From: Calliopsis andreniformis
Taxonomy: Eukaryota; Arthropoda; Insecta; Hymenoptera; Andrenidae
NCBI RefSeq assembly: GCF_051401765.1
Contig: NW_027480493.1
Span: 1,426,001-1,490,000, forward strand
Length of the DNA stretch: 64,000 bases
Reading direction: 5' to 3'
In this document: one piece after another, positions 1 through 14,150 of the stretch
Layout: each line of letters begins with the position of its first letter
How positions within the stretch are numbered: the first letter of the stretch is position 1
The notes under the pieces: generated by a model
What the model was told of the DNA's origin: nothing
Seen by the model: only the letters and a program-made list of their open reading frames with translations
Database searches by the model: none
Program-made: the position numbers and the translations under genes

Positions 1-3000
1 GAGAATTGAGGATTGAGGATTGAAGACTGAGTATTGAGGATTGAAGATTGAGGATTGAGGATTGAGGATTGAAGATTGAGGATTGGGGATTGAGGATTGA
101 CGATTGAGTATTGAGCATTGAGGATTGAGAATTGAGGATTGAGGATTGAGGATTGAGGATTGAGGATTGAGGATTGAAGATTGAATATTGATGATTGAAG
201 ATTGAGGATCGAGGATTGAGGGTTGTGGATTGAGGACGAGGACTGAGGGTTGAGTATTGATGTTTGAGGTCTGAGGATTGAGGATTGAGGATTGAGAATT
301 GAGGACTGAGGATTGAGGATTGAAGATTGAGGATTGGGTGTTGAGGATTGAAGAATGTGGATTGAGGATTGATTATTGAGGATTGAGGATTGAAGATTGA
401 GTATTGAGAATTGAAGATTAAGGGTTGAGGATTGAGGATTGAGGATTGAGGGTTGAGGGTTGAAAATTGAGGATTGGGTAATGCGGATTGAACATAGAGG
501 ATTGAGGATTGAGGATTGGGTGTTGAGGATTGAAGAATGAGGACTGAGGATTGAGGATTGAGGATTGAAGATTGAAGATTGAAGATTGAGGATTCGGTAT
601 TGAGGATTGAAGAATGAGGATTGAGGAGTGAGGACTGAGGATTAAGGATTGCAGTTTGAGTATTGAGGATTGAAGATTGAGGATTGAGGATTGAGGATTG
701 AGGATTGAGGATTGAGGATTGGGGATTGAAGATTGAGTATTGAGGATTGAAGATTGAGGTTTGAGGATTCAGGATTGAGGATTGGGGATTGAAGACTGAG
801 GATAGGGGATTGAGGATTGACGAATGAGTATTGAGCATTGAGGATGGAGAATTGAGGATTGAGGATTGAAGATTGAGTATTGAGGATTGAAGATTGAGGA
901 TTGAGGATTGAGGATTGAAGGTTGAATATTAATGATTGATGATTGAGGATTGAGGATTGAGGGTTGTGTATTGAGGACGAGGACTGAGGGTTGAGTATTG
1001 GCTTTTGAAGTCTGAGGATTGTGGATTGAGGATTGAGGATTGAGGATTGAAGATTGAGGATTCGGTATTGAGGATTGAAGAATGAGGATTGAGGAGTGAG
1101 GACTGAGGATTGAGGATTGGAGTTTGAGTATTGAGGATTGAAGGTTGAGGATTGAGGATTGAGGATTGAGGATTGAGGATTGAGGATTGATTATTGAAGA
1201 TTGAGTATTGAGGATTGAAGATTGAGGATTGAGGATTGAGGATTGAGGATTGAGGATTGACGATTGAGGATGAGGGCTGAGGGTTGAGGATTGAAGTTTG
1301 AGGACTGAGGACTGAGGATTGAGGATTGAGAATTGAGGATTGAGGATTGAGTATTGTAGATTGAGGATTGGGTATTGAGGATTGAAGAATGTGGATTGAG
1401 GATTGAGGATTGAGGATTGAGGATTGAAATTGAGGGTTGAGGATTGAAGATTGAGGATTGAATATTGAGTATTGAGGATTGAAGATTGAGGATTGAGGAT
1501 TGAGGGTTGAGAATTGAGAATTGAGTGTGAGGACTGAGGTTTGAGGATTGAGGTTTGAGGTACGAGGTCTGAGGATTGAGGATTGAGGACTGAGGATTGA
1601 CGATTCAGTATTGAAGATTGAGGATTGATTACTGAGGATTGAGGATTGAGGATTGAGGTTTGAGTACTGCGGATGGAGGATTGAAGATTGAGTATTGAGG
1701 ATTGAAGATCGAGGATTGAGGATTGAGGATTGATGATTGAGGATGAGGGCTGAGGTTTGAGGATTGAGGATTGAGGACTGAGGACTAAGGATTGAGGGTT
1801 GAGAATTGAGGATTGAGGATTGAGGATTGCAGATTGAGGATTGGGTATTGAGGATTGAAGAATGAGGATTGAGGATTGAGGATTGAGGATTGAGGATTGA
1901 GGATTGAGGATTGAGTATTGAGGATTGAAGATTGAGTGTTCAGTATTGGAGAATGACGATTGAGGATTGAGGACCGAGGATTGAGGATTCAGGATTGGAG
2001 ATTGAGTATTGAGGATTGAAGATTGAGGATTGAGGATTGAGGATTGAGGATTGAGGATTGAAGGTTGAGGATTGGGCACTGAGTGTTGAGGGTTAAGTGA
2101 TGAGAATTGATGTTAGTGGGTAGAGGTTTGAAGTTTGCCGGTTGAGTATTGGGCATTGAAACCTGTGGATTTAGGATATTCTATTGAGGATTGAGGACTG
2201 ACTACTGATTATGGAGGACTGAGGGCTGAAGATTGAGGATTCAGGGTTGAGGGTTGAGGATTGAGGTTTGAGGACTGAGGACTGAGGATTGAGGATTGAG
2301 AGTTGAGGATTGAGGATTGAGGATTGAAGATTGAGGATTGGGTATTGAGGACTGAAGAATGAGGATTGAGGAATGAGTATTGAGGATTGGGGACTGAAGA
2401 TTGAGTATTGAGGATTGAAGCCTGACGATTGAGGATTGAGGATTGAGGATTGAGGATTGAGGATAGAGGATTGAATATTCAGTGTTGAGGATTGAAGACT
2501 GAGGATCGAGGATTGTGGATTGAGGATTGCGGATTGAAGATTGAGGACTGGGGACTGAGTGTTGAGGGTTGAATGATGAGAATTGATGTTTGTGGATAGA
2601 GATTCGAAGATTGCAGATTGAGTATTGAGTATTGAAAACTGTGAATTGATGATACTCTATTGAGGATTGAGAATTGACAACTGATTGTTGTGGACTGAGG
2701 TCTGAAGATTGAGGATTCAGGATTGAGGATTCAGGTTTGATGTTTGAGGGCTGAGGATTGAGGATTGAGGATTGAGTATTGAGGATTGAGGACTGAGGAT
2801 TGTGGATTGAAGATTGAGGATTGGGTATTGCGCATTGAACATTGAGCATTGAAGATTGATGATTGGGGATTGAGGATAGACGATTGAGTATTAAGCATTG
2901 AGGATTGAGAATTGAGGATTGAGGTTTGAAGACTGAGTATTGAGGATTGAAGATTGAGGATTGAGGATTGAGGATTGAAGGTTGAGGATTGGGGATTGAG

Positions 3001-5100
3001 GATTGACGATTGAGTATTGAGCATTGAGGATTGAGAATTGAGGATTGAGGATTGAGGATTGAGGATTGAGGATTGAGGATTGAAGATTGAATATTGATGA
3101 TTGAAGATTGAGGATCGAGGATTGAGGGTTGTGGATTGAGGACGAGGACTGAGGGTTGAGTATTGATGTTTGAGGTCTGAGGATTGAGGATTGAGGATTG
3201 AGAATTGAGGACTGAGGATTGAGGATTGAAGATTGAGGATTGGGTGTTGAGGATTGAAGAATGTGGATTGAGGATTGATTATTGAGGATTGAGGATTGAA
3301 GATTGAGTATTGAGAATTGAAGATTAAGGGTTGAGGATTAAGGATTGAGGATTGAGGGTTGAGGGTTGAAAATTGAGGATTGGGTATTGCGGATTGAACA
3401 TAGAGGATTGAGGATTGAGAATTGGGTGTTGAGGATTGAAGAATGAGGATTGAGGATTGATGATTGAGGATTGAAGATTGAAGATTGAAGATTGAGGATT
3501 CGGTATTGAGGATTGAAGAATGAGGATTGAGGAGTGAGGACTGAGGATTAAGGATTGCAGTTTGAGTATTGAGGATTGAAGATTGAGGATTGAGGATTGA
3601 GGATTGAGGATTGAGGATTGAGGATTGGGGATTGAAGATTGAGTATTGAGGATTGAAGATTGAGGTTTGAGGATTCAGGATTGAGGATTGGGGATTGAAG
3701 ATTGAGGATAGGGGATTGAGGATTGACGAATGAGTATTGAGCATTGAGGATGGAGAATTGAGGATTGAGGATTGAAGATTGAGTATTGACGATTGAAGAT
3801 TGAGGATTGAGGATTGAGGATTGAAGGTTGAATATTAATGATTGATGATTGAGGATTGAGGATTGAGGGTTGTGTATTGAGGACGAGGACTGAGGGTTGA
3901 GTATTGGCTTTTGAAGTTTGAGGATTGTGGATTGAGGATTGAGGATTGAGGATTGAAGATTGAGGATTCGGTATTGAGGATTGAAGAATGAGGATTGAGG
4001 AGTGAGGACTGAGGATTGAGGATTGGAGTTTGAGTATTGAGGATTGAAGGTTGAGGATTGAGGATTGAGGATTGAGGATTGAGGATTGAGGATTGATTAT
4101 TGAAGATTGAGTATTGAGGATTGAAGATTGAGGATTGAGGATTGAGGATTGAGGATTGAGGATTGACGATTGAGGATGAGGGCTGAGGGTTGAGGATTGA
4201 AGTTTGAGGACTGAGGACTGAGGATTGAGGATTGAGAATTGAGGATTGAGGATTGAGTATTGTAGATTGAGGATTGGGTATTGAGGATTGAAGAATGTGG
4301 ATTGAGGATTGAGGATTGAGGATTGAGGATTGAAATTGAGGGTTGAGGATTGAGGATTGAGGATTGAATATTGAGTATTGAGGATTGTAGATTGAGGACT
4401 GAGGATTGAGGGTTGAGAATTGAGAATTGAGTGTGAGGACTAAGGGTTGAGGATTGAGGTTTGAGGTACGAGGACTGAGGATTGAGGATTGAGGACTGAG
4501 GACTGACGATTCAGTATTGAAGATTGAGGATTGATTACTGAGGATTGAGGATTGAGGATTGAGGTTTGAGTACTGAGGATGTAGGATTGAAGATTGAGTA
4601 TTGAGGATTGAAGATTGAGGATTGAGGATTGAGGATTGATGATTGAGGATGAGGGCTGAGGTTTGAGGATTGAGGATTGAGGACTGAGGACTAAGGATTG
4701 AGGGTTGAGAATTGAGGATTGAGGATTGAGGATTGCAGATTGAGGATTGGGTATTGAGGATTGAAGAATGAGGATTGAGGATTGAGGATTGAGGATTGAG
4801 GATTGAGGATTGAGTATTGAGGATTGAAGATTGAGTGTTCAGTATTGGAGAATGAAGATTGAGGATTGAGGACCGAGGATTGAGGATTCAGGATTGGAGA
4901 TTGAGTATTGAGGATTGAAGATTGAGGATTGAGGATTGAGGATTGAGGATTGAGGATTGAAGGTTGAGGATTGGGCACTGTGTGTTGAGGGTTAAGTGAT
5001 GAGAATTGATGTTTGTGGGTAGAGGTTTGAAGATTGCCGGTTGAGTACTGGGCATTGAAACCTGTGAATTTAGGGTATTCTATTGAGGATTGAGGACTGA
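1..5100. repeat. Direct repeat A, copy 1 (offset 5853 bp to copy 2)
   Basis: The sequence from the first base to about 5100 recurs at 5854-10953 in the same orientation at a constant offset of 5853 bp. Landmarks confirm this: the type-1 anchors at 2104 and 2580 recur at 7957 and 8433, and the one at 5003 recurs at 10856. Differences seen are isolated substitutions, for example near 3410 and 3918. The repeat begins before the window. It ends at 5100, where copy 1 jumps back to sequence like 4567 while copy 2 continues into a diverged block containing TTATGG. Confidence 0.9.
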
Positions 5101-5518
5101 GGATGTAGGATTGAAGATTGAGTATTGAGGATTGAAGATTGAGGATTGAGGATTGAGGATTGATGATTGAGGATGAGGGCTGAGGTTTGAGGATTGAGGA
5201 TTGAGGACTGAGGACTAAGGATTGAGGGTTGAGAATTGAGGATTGAGGATTGAGGATTGCAGATTGAGGATTGGGTATTGAGGATTGAAGAATGAGGATT
5301 GAGGATTGAGGATTGAGGATTGAGGATTGAGGATTGAGTATTGAGGATTGAAGATTGAGTGTTCAGTATTGGAGAATGAAGATTGAGGATTGAGGACCGA
5401 GGATTGAGGATTCAGGATTGGAGATTGAGTATTGAGGATTGAAGATTGAGGATTGAGGATTGAGGATTGAGGATTGAGGATTGAAGGTTGAGGATTGGGC
5501 ACTGTGTGTTGAGGGTTG
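4567..5518. repeat. 534-bp partial tandem duplication at the end of repeat A copy 1
   Basis: Sequence from 4567, just after a TACTGA and starting GGATGTAGGA, restarts at 5101, an offset of 534 bp. The second copy runs to about 5510-5518. There the phrase around TGTGTTGAGGG switches to the flank of a different type-1 anchor, identical to 21789 onward. The junction at 5100/5101 keeps heptamer phase. Confidence 0.82.
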
Positions 5519-5853
5519 AATGATGAGAATTGATGTTTGCGGATAGAGATTCGAAGATTGCAGATTGAGTATTGAGTATTGAAAACTGTGAATTGATGAT
5601 ACTCTATTGAGGATTGAGAATTGACAACTGATTGTTGTGGACTGAGGTCTGAAGATTGAGGATTCAGGATTGAGGATTCAGGTTTGATGTTTGAGGGCTG
5701 AGGATTGAGGATTGAGGATTGAGGATTGAGGATTGAGGACTGAGGATTGTGGATTGAAGATTGAGGATTGGGTATTGCGCATTGAACATTGAGCATTGAA
5801 GATTGATGATTGGGGATTCTGGATAGACGATTGAGTATTAAGCATTGAGGATT

Positions 5854-8800
5854 GAGAATTGAGGATTGAGGATTGAAGACTGAGTATTGAGGATTGAAGA
5901 TTGAGGATTGAGGATTGAGGATTGAAGATTGAGGATTGGGGATTGAGGATTGACGATTGAGTATTGAGCATTGAGGATTGAGAATTGAGGATTGAGGATT
6001 GAGGATTGAGGATTGAGGATTGAGGATTGAAGATTGAATATTGATGATTGAAGATTGAGGATCGAGGATTGAGGGTTGTGGATTGAGGACGAGGACTGAG
6101 GGTTGAGTATTGATGTTTGAGGTCTGAGGATTGAGGATTGAGGATTGAGAATTGAGGACTGAGGATTGAGGATTGAAGATTGAGGATTGGGTGTTGAGGA
6201 TTGAAGAATGTGGATTGAGGATTGATTATTGAGGATTGAGGATTGAAGATTGAGTATTGAGAATTGAAGATTAAGGGTTGAGGATTGAGGATTGAGGATT
6301 GAGGGTTGAGGGTTGAAAATTGAGGATTGGGTAATGCGGATTGAACATAGAGGATTGAGGATTGAGGATTGGGTGTTGAGGATTGAAGAATGAGGACTGA
6401 GGATTGAGGATTGAGGATTGAAGATTGAAGATTGAAGATTGAGGATTCGGTATTGAGGATTGAAGAATGAGGATTGAGGAGTGAGGACTGAGGATTAAGG
6501 ATTGCAGTTTGAGTATTGAGGATTGAAGATTGAGGATTGAGGATTGAGGATTGAGGATTGAGGATTGAGGATTGGGGATTGAAGATTGAGTATTGAGGAT
6601 TGAAGATTGAGGTTTGAGGATTCAGGATTGAGGATTGGGGATTGAAGACTGAGGATAGGGGATTGAGGATTGACGAATGAGTATTGAGCATTGAGGATGG
6701 AGAATTGAGGATTGAGGATTGAAGATTGAGTATTGAGGATTGAAGATTGAGGATTGAGGATTGAGGATTGAAGGTTGAATATTAATGATTGATGATTGAG
6801 GATTGAGGATTGAGGGTTGTGTATTGAGGACGAGGACTGAGGGTTGAGTATTGGCTTTTGAAGTCTGAGGATTGTGGATTGAGGATTGAGGATTGAGGAT
6901 TGAAGATTGAGGATTCGGTATTGAGGATTGAAGAATGAGGATTGAGGAGTGAGGACTGAGGATTGAGGATTGGAGTTTGAGTATTGAGGATTGAAGGTTG
7001 AGGATTGAGGATTGAGGATTGAGGATTGAGGATTGAGGATTGATTATTGAAGATTGAGTATTGAGGATTGAAGATTGAGGATTGAGGATTGAGGATTGAG
7101 GATTGAGGATTGACGATTGAGGATGAGGGCTGAGGGTTGAGGATTGAAGTTTGAGGACTGAGGACTGAGGATTGAGGATTGAGAATTGAGGATTGAGGAT
7201 TGAGTATTGTAGATTGAGGATTGGGTATTGAGGATTGAAGAATGTGGATTGAGGATTGAGGATTGAGGATTGAGGATTGAAATTGAGGGTTGAGGATTGA
7301 AGATTGAGGATTGAATATTGAGTATTGAGGATTGAAGATTGAGGATTGAGGATTGAGGGTTGAGAATTGAGAATTGAGTGTGAGGACTGAGGTTTGAGGA
7401 TTGAGGTTTGAGGTACGAGGTCTGAGGATTGAGGATTGAGGACTGAGGATTGACGATTCAGTATTGAAGATTGAGGATTGATTACTGAGGATTGAGGATT
7501 GAGGATTGAGGTTTGAGTACTGCGGATGGAGGATTGAAGATTGAGTATTGAGGATTGAAGATCGAGGATTGAGGATTGAGGATTGATGATTGAGGATGAG
7601 GGCTGAGGTTTGAGGATTGAGGATTGAGGACTGAGGACTAAGGATTGAGGGTTGAGAATTGAGGATTGAGGATTGAGGATTGCAGATTGAGGATTGGGTA
7701 TTGAGGATTGAAGAATGAGGATTGAGGATTGAGGATTGAGGATTGAGGATTGAGGATTGAGGATTGAGTATTGAGGATTGAAGATTGAGTGTTCAGTATT
7801 GGAGAATGACGATTGAGGATTGAGGACCGAGGATTGAGGATTCAGGATTGGAGATTGAGTATTGAGGATTGAAGATTGAGGATTGAGGATTGAGGATTGA
7901 GGATTGAGGATTGAAGGTTGAGGATTGGGCACTGAGTGTTGAGGGTTAAGTGATGAGAATTGATGTTAGTGGGTAGAGGTTTGAAGTTTGCCGGTTGAGT
8001 ATTGGGCATTGAAACCTGTGGATTTAGGATATTCTATTGAGGATTGAGGACTGACTACTGATTATGGAGGACTGAGGGCTGAAGATTGAGGATTCAGGGT
8101 TGAGGGTTGAGGATTGAGGTTTGAGGACTGAGGACTGAGGATTGAGGATTGAGAGTTGAGGATTGAGGATTGAGGATTGAAGATTGAGGATTGGGTATTG
8201 AGGACTGAAGAATGAGGATTGAGGAATGAGTATTGAGGATTGGGGACTGAAGATTGAGTATTGAGGATTGAAGCCTGACGATTGAGGATTGAGGATTGAG
8301 GATTGAGGATTGAGGATAGAGGATTGAATATTCAGTGTTGAGGATTGAAGACTGAGGATCGAGGATTGTGGATTGAGGATTGCGGATTGAAGATTGAGGA
8401 CTGGGGACTGAGTGTTGAGGGTTGAATGATGAGAATTGATGTTTGTGGATAGAGATTCGAAGATTGCAGATTGAGTATTGAGTATTGAAAACTGTGAATT
8501 GATGATACTCTATTGAGGATTGAGAATTGACAACTGATTGTTGTGGACTGAGGTCTGAAGATTGAGGATTCAGGATTGAGGATTCAGGTTTGATGTTTGA
8601 GGGCTGAGGATTGAGGATTGAGGATTGAGTATTGAGGATTGAGGACTGAGGATTGTGGATTGAAGATTGAGGATTGGCTATTGCGCATTGAACATTGAGC
8701 ATTGAAGATTGATGATTGGGGATTGAGGATAGACGATTGAGTATTAAGCATTGAGGATTGAGAATTGAGGATTGAGGTTTGAAGACTGAGTATTGAGGAT

Positions 8801-10953
8801 TGAAGATTGAGGATTGAGGATTGAGGATTGAAGGTTGAGGATTGGGGATTGAGGATTGACGATTGAGTATTGAGCATTGAGGATTGAGAATTGAGGATTG
8901 AGGATTGAGGATTGAGGATTGAGGATTGAGGATTGAAGATTGAATATTGATGATTGAAGATTGAGGATCGAGGATTGAGGGTTGTGGATTGAGGACGAGG
9001 ACTGAGGGTTGAGTATTGATGTTTGAGGTCTGAGGATTGAGGATTGAGGATTGAGAATTGAGGACTGAGGATTGAGGATTGAAGATTGAGGATTGGGTGT
9101 TGAGGATTGAAGAATGTGGATTGAGGATTGATTATTGAGGATTGAGGATTGAAGATTGAGTATTGAGAATTGAAGATTAAGGGTTGAGGATTAAGGATTG
9201 AGGATTGAGGGTTGAGGGTTGAAAATTGAGGATTGGGTATTGCGGATTGAACATAGAGGATTGAGGATTGAGGATTGGGTGTTGAGGATTGAAGAATGAG
9301 GATTGAGGATTGATGATTGAGGATTGAAGATTGAAGATTGAAGATTGAGGATTCGGTATTGAGGATTGAAGAATGAGGATTGAGGAGTGAGGACTGAGGA
9401 TTAAGGATTGCAGTTTGAGTATTGAGGATTGAAGATTGAGGATTGAGGATTGAGGATTGAGGATTGAGGATTGAGGATTGGGGATTGAAGATTGAGTATT
9501 GAGGATTGAAGATTGAGGTTTGAGGATTCAGGATTGAGGATTGGGGATTGAAGATTGAGGATAGGGGATTGAGGATTGACGAATGAGTATTGAGCATTGA
9601 GGATGGAGAATTGAGGATTGAGGATTGAAGATTGAGTATTGACGATTGAAGATTGAGGATTGAGGATTGAGGATTGAAGGTTGAATATTAATGATTGATG
9701 ATTGAGGATTGAGGATTGAGGGTTGTGTATTGAGGACGAGGACTGAGGGTTGAGTATTGGCTTTTGAAGTCTGAGGATTGTGGATTGAGGATTGAGGATT
9801 GAGGATTGAAGATTGAGGATTCGGTATTGAGGATTGAAGAATGAGGATTGAGGAGTGAGGACTGAGGATTGAGGATTGGAGTTTGAGTATTGAGGATTGA
9901 AGGTTGAGGATTGAGGATTGAGGATTGAGGATTGAGGATTGAGGATTGATTATTGAAGATTGAGTATTGAGGATTGAAGATTGAGGATTGAGGATTGAGG
10001 ATTGAGGATTGAGGATTGACGATTGAGGATGAGGGCTGAGGGTTGAGGATTGAAGTTTGAGGACTGAGGACTGAGGATTGAGGATTGAGAATTGAGGATT
10101 GAGGATTGAGTATTGTAGATTGAGGATTGGGTATTGAGGATTGAAGAATGTGGATTGAGGATTGAGGATTGAGGATTGAGGATTGAAATTGAGGGTTGAG
10201 GATTGAGGATTGAGGATTGAATATTGAGTATTGAGGATTGTAGATTGAGGACTGAGGATTGAGGGTTGAGAATTGAGAATTGAGTGTGAGGACTAAGGGT
10301 TGAGGATTGAGGTTTGAGGTACGAGGACTGAGGATTGAGGATTGAGGACTGAGGACTGACGATTCAGTATTGAAGATTGAGGATTGATTACTGAGGATTG
10401 AGGATTGAGGATTGAGGTTTGAGTACTGAGGATGTAGGATTGAAGATTGAGTATTGAGGATTGAAGATTGAGGATTGAGGATTGAGGATTGATGATTGAG
10501 GATGAGGGCTGAGGTTTGAGGATTGAGGATTGAGGACTGAGGACTAAGGATTGAGGGTTGAGAATTGAGGATTGAGGATTGAGGATTGCAGATTGAGGAT
10601 TGGGTATTGAGGATTGAAGAATGAGGATTGAGGATTGAGGATTGAGGATTGAGGATTGAGGATTGAGTATTGAGGATTGAAGATTGAGTGTTCAGTATTG
10701 GAGAATGAAGATTGAGGATTGAGGACCGAGGATTGAGGATTCAGGATTGGAGATTGAGTATTGAGGATTGAAGATTGAGGATTGAGGATTGAGGATTGAG
10801 GATTGAGGATTGAAGGTTGAGGATTGGGCACTGTGTGTTGAGGGTTAAGTGATGAGAATTGATGTTTGTGGGTAGAGGTTTGAAGATTGCCGGTTGAGTA
10901 CTGGGCATTGAAACCTGTGAATTTAGGGTATTCTATTGAGGATTGAGGACTGA
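5854..10953. repeat. Direct repeat A, copy 2
   Basis: Second copy of the segment at 1-5100. It is nested inside the larger duplicon B (5519-18975), so the same 5.1 kb appears a third time at about 22124-27223. Copy 2 continues past the copy 1 breakpoint without a jump, so it probably has the more original arrangement at that point (inference). Confidence 0.9.
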
Positions 10954-13900
10954 CTACTGATTATGGAGGACTGAGGGCTGAAGATTGAGGATTCAGGGTT
11001 GAGGATGCAGGATTGAGGTTTGAGGTCTGAGGATTGAGGATTGAGGATTGAGGATTGGGGATTGAAGATTGAGGATTGGGGACTGAGCGTTGAGGGCTGA
11101 GTGATGAGAATTGATGTTTGTGGATAGAGATTTGAAGATTGCAGGTTGAGTATTGAGTATTGTAACCTGTGAATTGAGGATATTCTATTGAGGATTGAGG
11201 ATTGACTACTGATCGTTGAGGACTGAGGGCTGAAGATTGAGGACGCAGGATTGATGATTCAGAATTGAGGTTTGAGGACTGAGGATTGAGGATTGACGAT
11301 TGAGGATTGAGGATTGAGGATTGAAGATTGAGGACTGGGTATTGAGGATTGAAGAATGAGGATTGAGGATTGAGGATTGTGGATCGAGGATTGAGGATTG
11401 AGGATTGAAGATTGAGTATTCAGTATTGGAGATTGACGATTGAGGATTGAGGTTCGAGGACTGAGGATTGAGGATTGAGGATTTAGGATTCAAGATTGAG
11501 GATTGGGTGTTGAGGACTGAAGAATGAGGATTGAGGAATGAGTATTGAGGATTGGGGACTGAAGATTGAGTATTGAGGATTGAAGCCTGACGATTGAGGA
11601 TTGAGGATTGAGGATTGAGGATTGAGGATAGAGGATTGAGTATTCAGTGTTGAGGATTGAAGACTGAGGATCGAGGATTGTGGATTGAGGATTGCGGATT
11701 GAAGATTGAGGACTGGGGACTGAGTGTTGAGGGTTGAATGATGAGAATTGATGTTTGTGGATAGAGATTCGAAGATTGCAGATTGAGTATTGAGTATTGA
11801 AAACTGTGAATTGATGATACTCTATTGAGGATTGAGAATTGACAACTGATTGTTGTGGACTGAGGTCTGAAGATTGAGGATTCAGGATTGAGGATTCAGG
11901 TTTGATGTTTGAGGGCTGAGGATTGAGGATTGAGGATTGAGTATTGAGGATTGAGGACTGAGGATTGTGGATTGAAGATTGAGGATTGGGTATTGCGCAT
12001 TGAACATTGAGCATTGAAGATTGATGATTGGGGATTGAGGATAGACGATTGAGTATTAAGCATTGAGGATTGAGAATTGAGGATTGAGGTTTGAAGACTG
12101 AGTATTGAGGATTGAAGATTGAGGATTGAGGATTGAGGATTGAAGATTGAGGATTGGGGATTGAGGATTGACGATTGAGTATTGAGCATTGAGGATTGAG
12201 AATTGAGGATTGAGGATTGAGGATTGAGGATTGAGGATTGAGGATTGAAGATTGAATATTGATGATTGAAGATTGAGGATCGAGGATTGAGGGTTGTGGA
12301 TTGAGGACGAGGACTGAGGGTTGAGTATTGATGTTTGAGGTCTGAGGATTGAGGATTGAGGATTGAGAATTGAGGACTGAGGATTGAGGATTGAAGATTG
12401 AGGATTGGGTGTTGAGGATTGAAGAATGTGGATTGAGGATTGATTATTGAGGATTGAGGATTGAAGATTGAGTATTGAGAATTGAAGATTAAGGGTTGAG
12501 GATTAAGGATTGAGGATTGAGGGTTGAGGGTTGAAAATTGAGGATTGGGTATTGCGGATTGAACATAGAGGATTGAGGATTGAGGATTGGGTGTTGAGGA
12601 TTGAAGAATGAGGATTGAGGATTGATGATTGAGGATTGAAGATTGAAGATTGAAGATTGAGGATTCGGTATTGAGGATTGAAGAATGAGGATCGAGGAGT
12701 GAGGACTGAGGATTAAGGATTGCAGTTTGAGTATTGAGGATTGAAGATTGAGGATTGAGGATTGAGGATTGAGGATTGAGGATTGAGGATTGGGGATTGA
12801 AGATTGAGTATTGAGGATTGAAGATTGAGGTTTGAGGATTCAGGATTGAGGATTGGGGATTGAAGATTGAGGATAGGGGATTGAGGATTGACGAATGAGT
12901 ATTGAGCATTGAGGATGGAGAATTGAGGATTGAGGATTGAAGATTGAGTATTGACGATTGAAGATTGAAGATTGAGGATTGAGGATTGAAGGTTGAATAT
13001 TAATGATTGATGATTGAGGATTGAGGATTGAGGGTTGTGTATTGAGGACGAGGACTGAGGGTTGAGTATTGGCTTTTGAAGTCTGAGGATTGTGGATTGA
13101 GGATTGAGGATTGAGGATTGAAGATTGAGGATTCGGTATTGAGGATTGAAGAATGAGGATTGAGGAGTGAGGACTGAGGATTGAGGATTGGAGTTTGAGT
13201 ATTGAGGATTGAAGGTTGAGGATTGAGGATTGAGGATTGAGGATTGAGGATTGAGGATTGATTATTGAAGATTGAGTATTGAGGATTGAAGATTGAGGAT
13301 TGAGGATTGAGGATTGAGGATTGAGGATTGACGATTGAGGATGAGGGCTGAGGGTTGAGGATTGAAGTTTGAGGACTGAGGACTGAGGATTGAGGATTGA
13401 GAATTGAGGATTGAGGATTGAGTATTGTAGATTGAGGATTGGGTATTGAGGATTGAAGAATGTGGATTGAGGATTGAGGATTGAGGATTGAGGATTGAAA
13501 TTGAGGGTTGAGGATTGAGGATTGAGGATTGAATATTGAGTATTGAGGATTGTAGATTGAGGACTGAGGATTGAGGGTTGAGAATTGAGAATTGAGTGTG
13601 AGGACTAAGGGTTGAGGATTGAGGTTTGAGGTACGAGGACTGAGGATTGAGGATTGAGGACTGAGGACTGACGATTCAGTATTGAAGATTGAGGATTGAT
13701 TACTGAGGATTGAGGATTGAGGATTGAGGTTTGAGTACTGAGGATGTAGGATTGAAGATTGAGTATTGAGGATTGAAGATTGAGGATTGAGGATTGAGGA
13801 TTGATGATTGAGGATGAGGGCTGAGGTTTGAGGATTGAGGATTGAGGACTGAGGACTAAGGATTGAGGGTTGAGAATTGAGGATTGAGGATTGAGGATTG

Positions 13901-14111
13901 CAGATTGAGGATTGGGTATTGAGGATTGAAGAATGAGGATTGAGGATTGAGGATTGAGGATTGAGGATTGAGGATTGAGTATTGAGGATTGAAGATTGAG
14001 TGTTCAGTATTGGAGAATGAAGATTGAGGATTGAGGACCGAGGATTGAGGATTCAGGATTGGAGATTGAGTATTGAGGATTGAAGATTGAGGATTGAGGA
14101 TTGAGGATTGT
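8200..14111. repeat. 3312-bp higher-order tandem in duplicon B copy 1, second unit truncated
   Basis: The first unit is about 8200-11511. The second begins near 11512 at an offset of 3312 bp: the type-1 anchor at 8433 recurs at 11745, and the block at 10544-10831 recurs at 13856. The second unit stops near 14111, where the sequence switches to a GTGGATCGAGG context and then to the TTGCGG context found near 31.22 kb. About 700 bp of the unit is missing compared with duplicon copy 2. Confidence 0.87.
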
Positions 14112-14150
14112 GGATCGAGGATTGAGGATTGAGGATTGGGTATTGCGGAT
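14098..14150. other. Rearrangement junction: 826-bp net loss relative to duplicon B copy 2
   Basis: To the left, this locus matches 30368 onward at offset 16270. After a short stretch with GTGGATCGAGG (as near 30959), it matches 31216 onward at offset 17096. Two template switches within about 40 bp seem needed, both keeping heptamer phase. This is either a deletion in this copy or an insertion in the other. Deletion is preferred because the longer version completes the 3312-bp tandem. Confidence 0.7.

Noticed and set aside
2101..2200. Type-1 anchors as remnants of a transposon or other inserted element
   Set aside because: They keep heptamer phase and each 7-bp step is relatable to GGATTGA. 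There are no terminal inverted repeats, target-site duplications or coding remnants.
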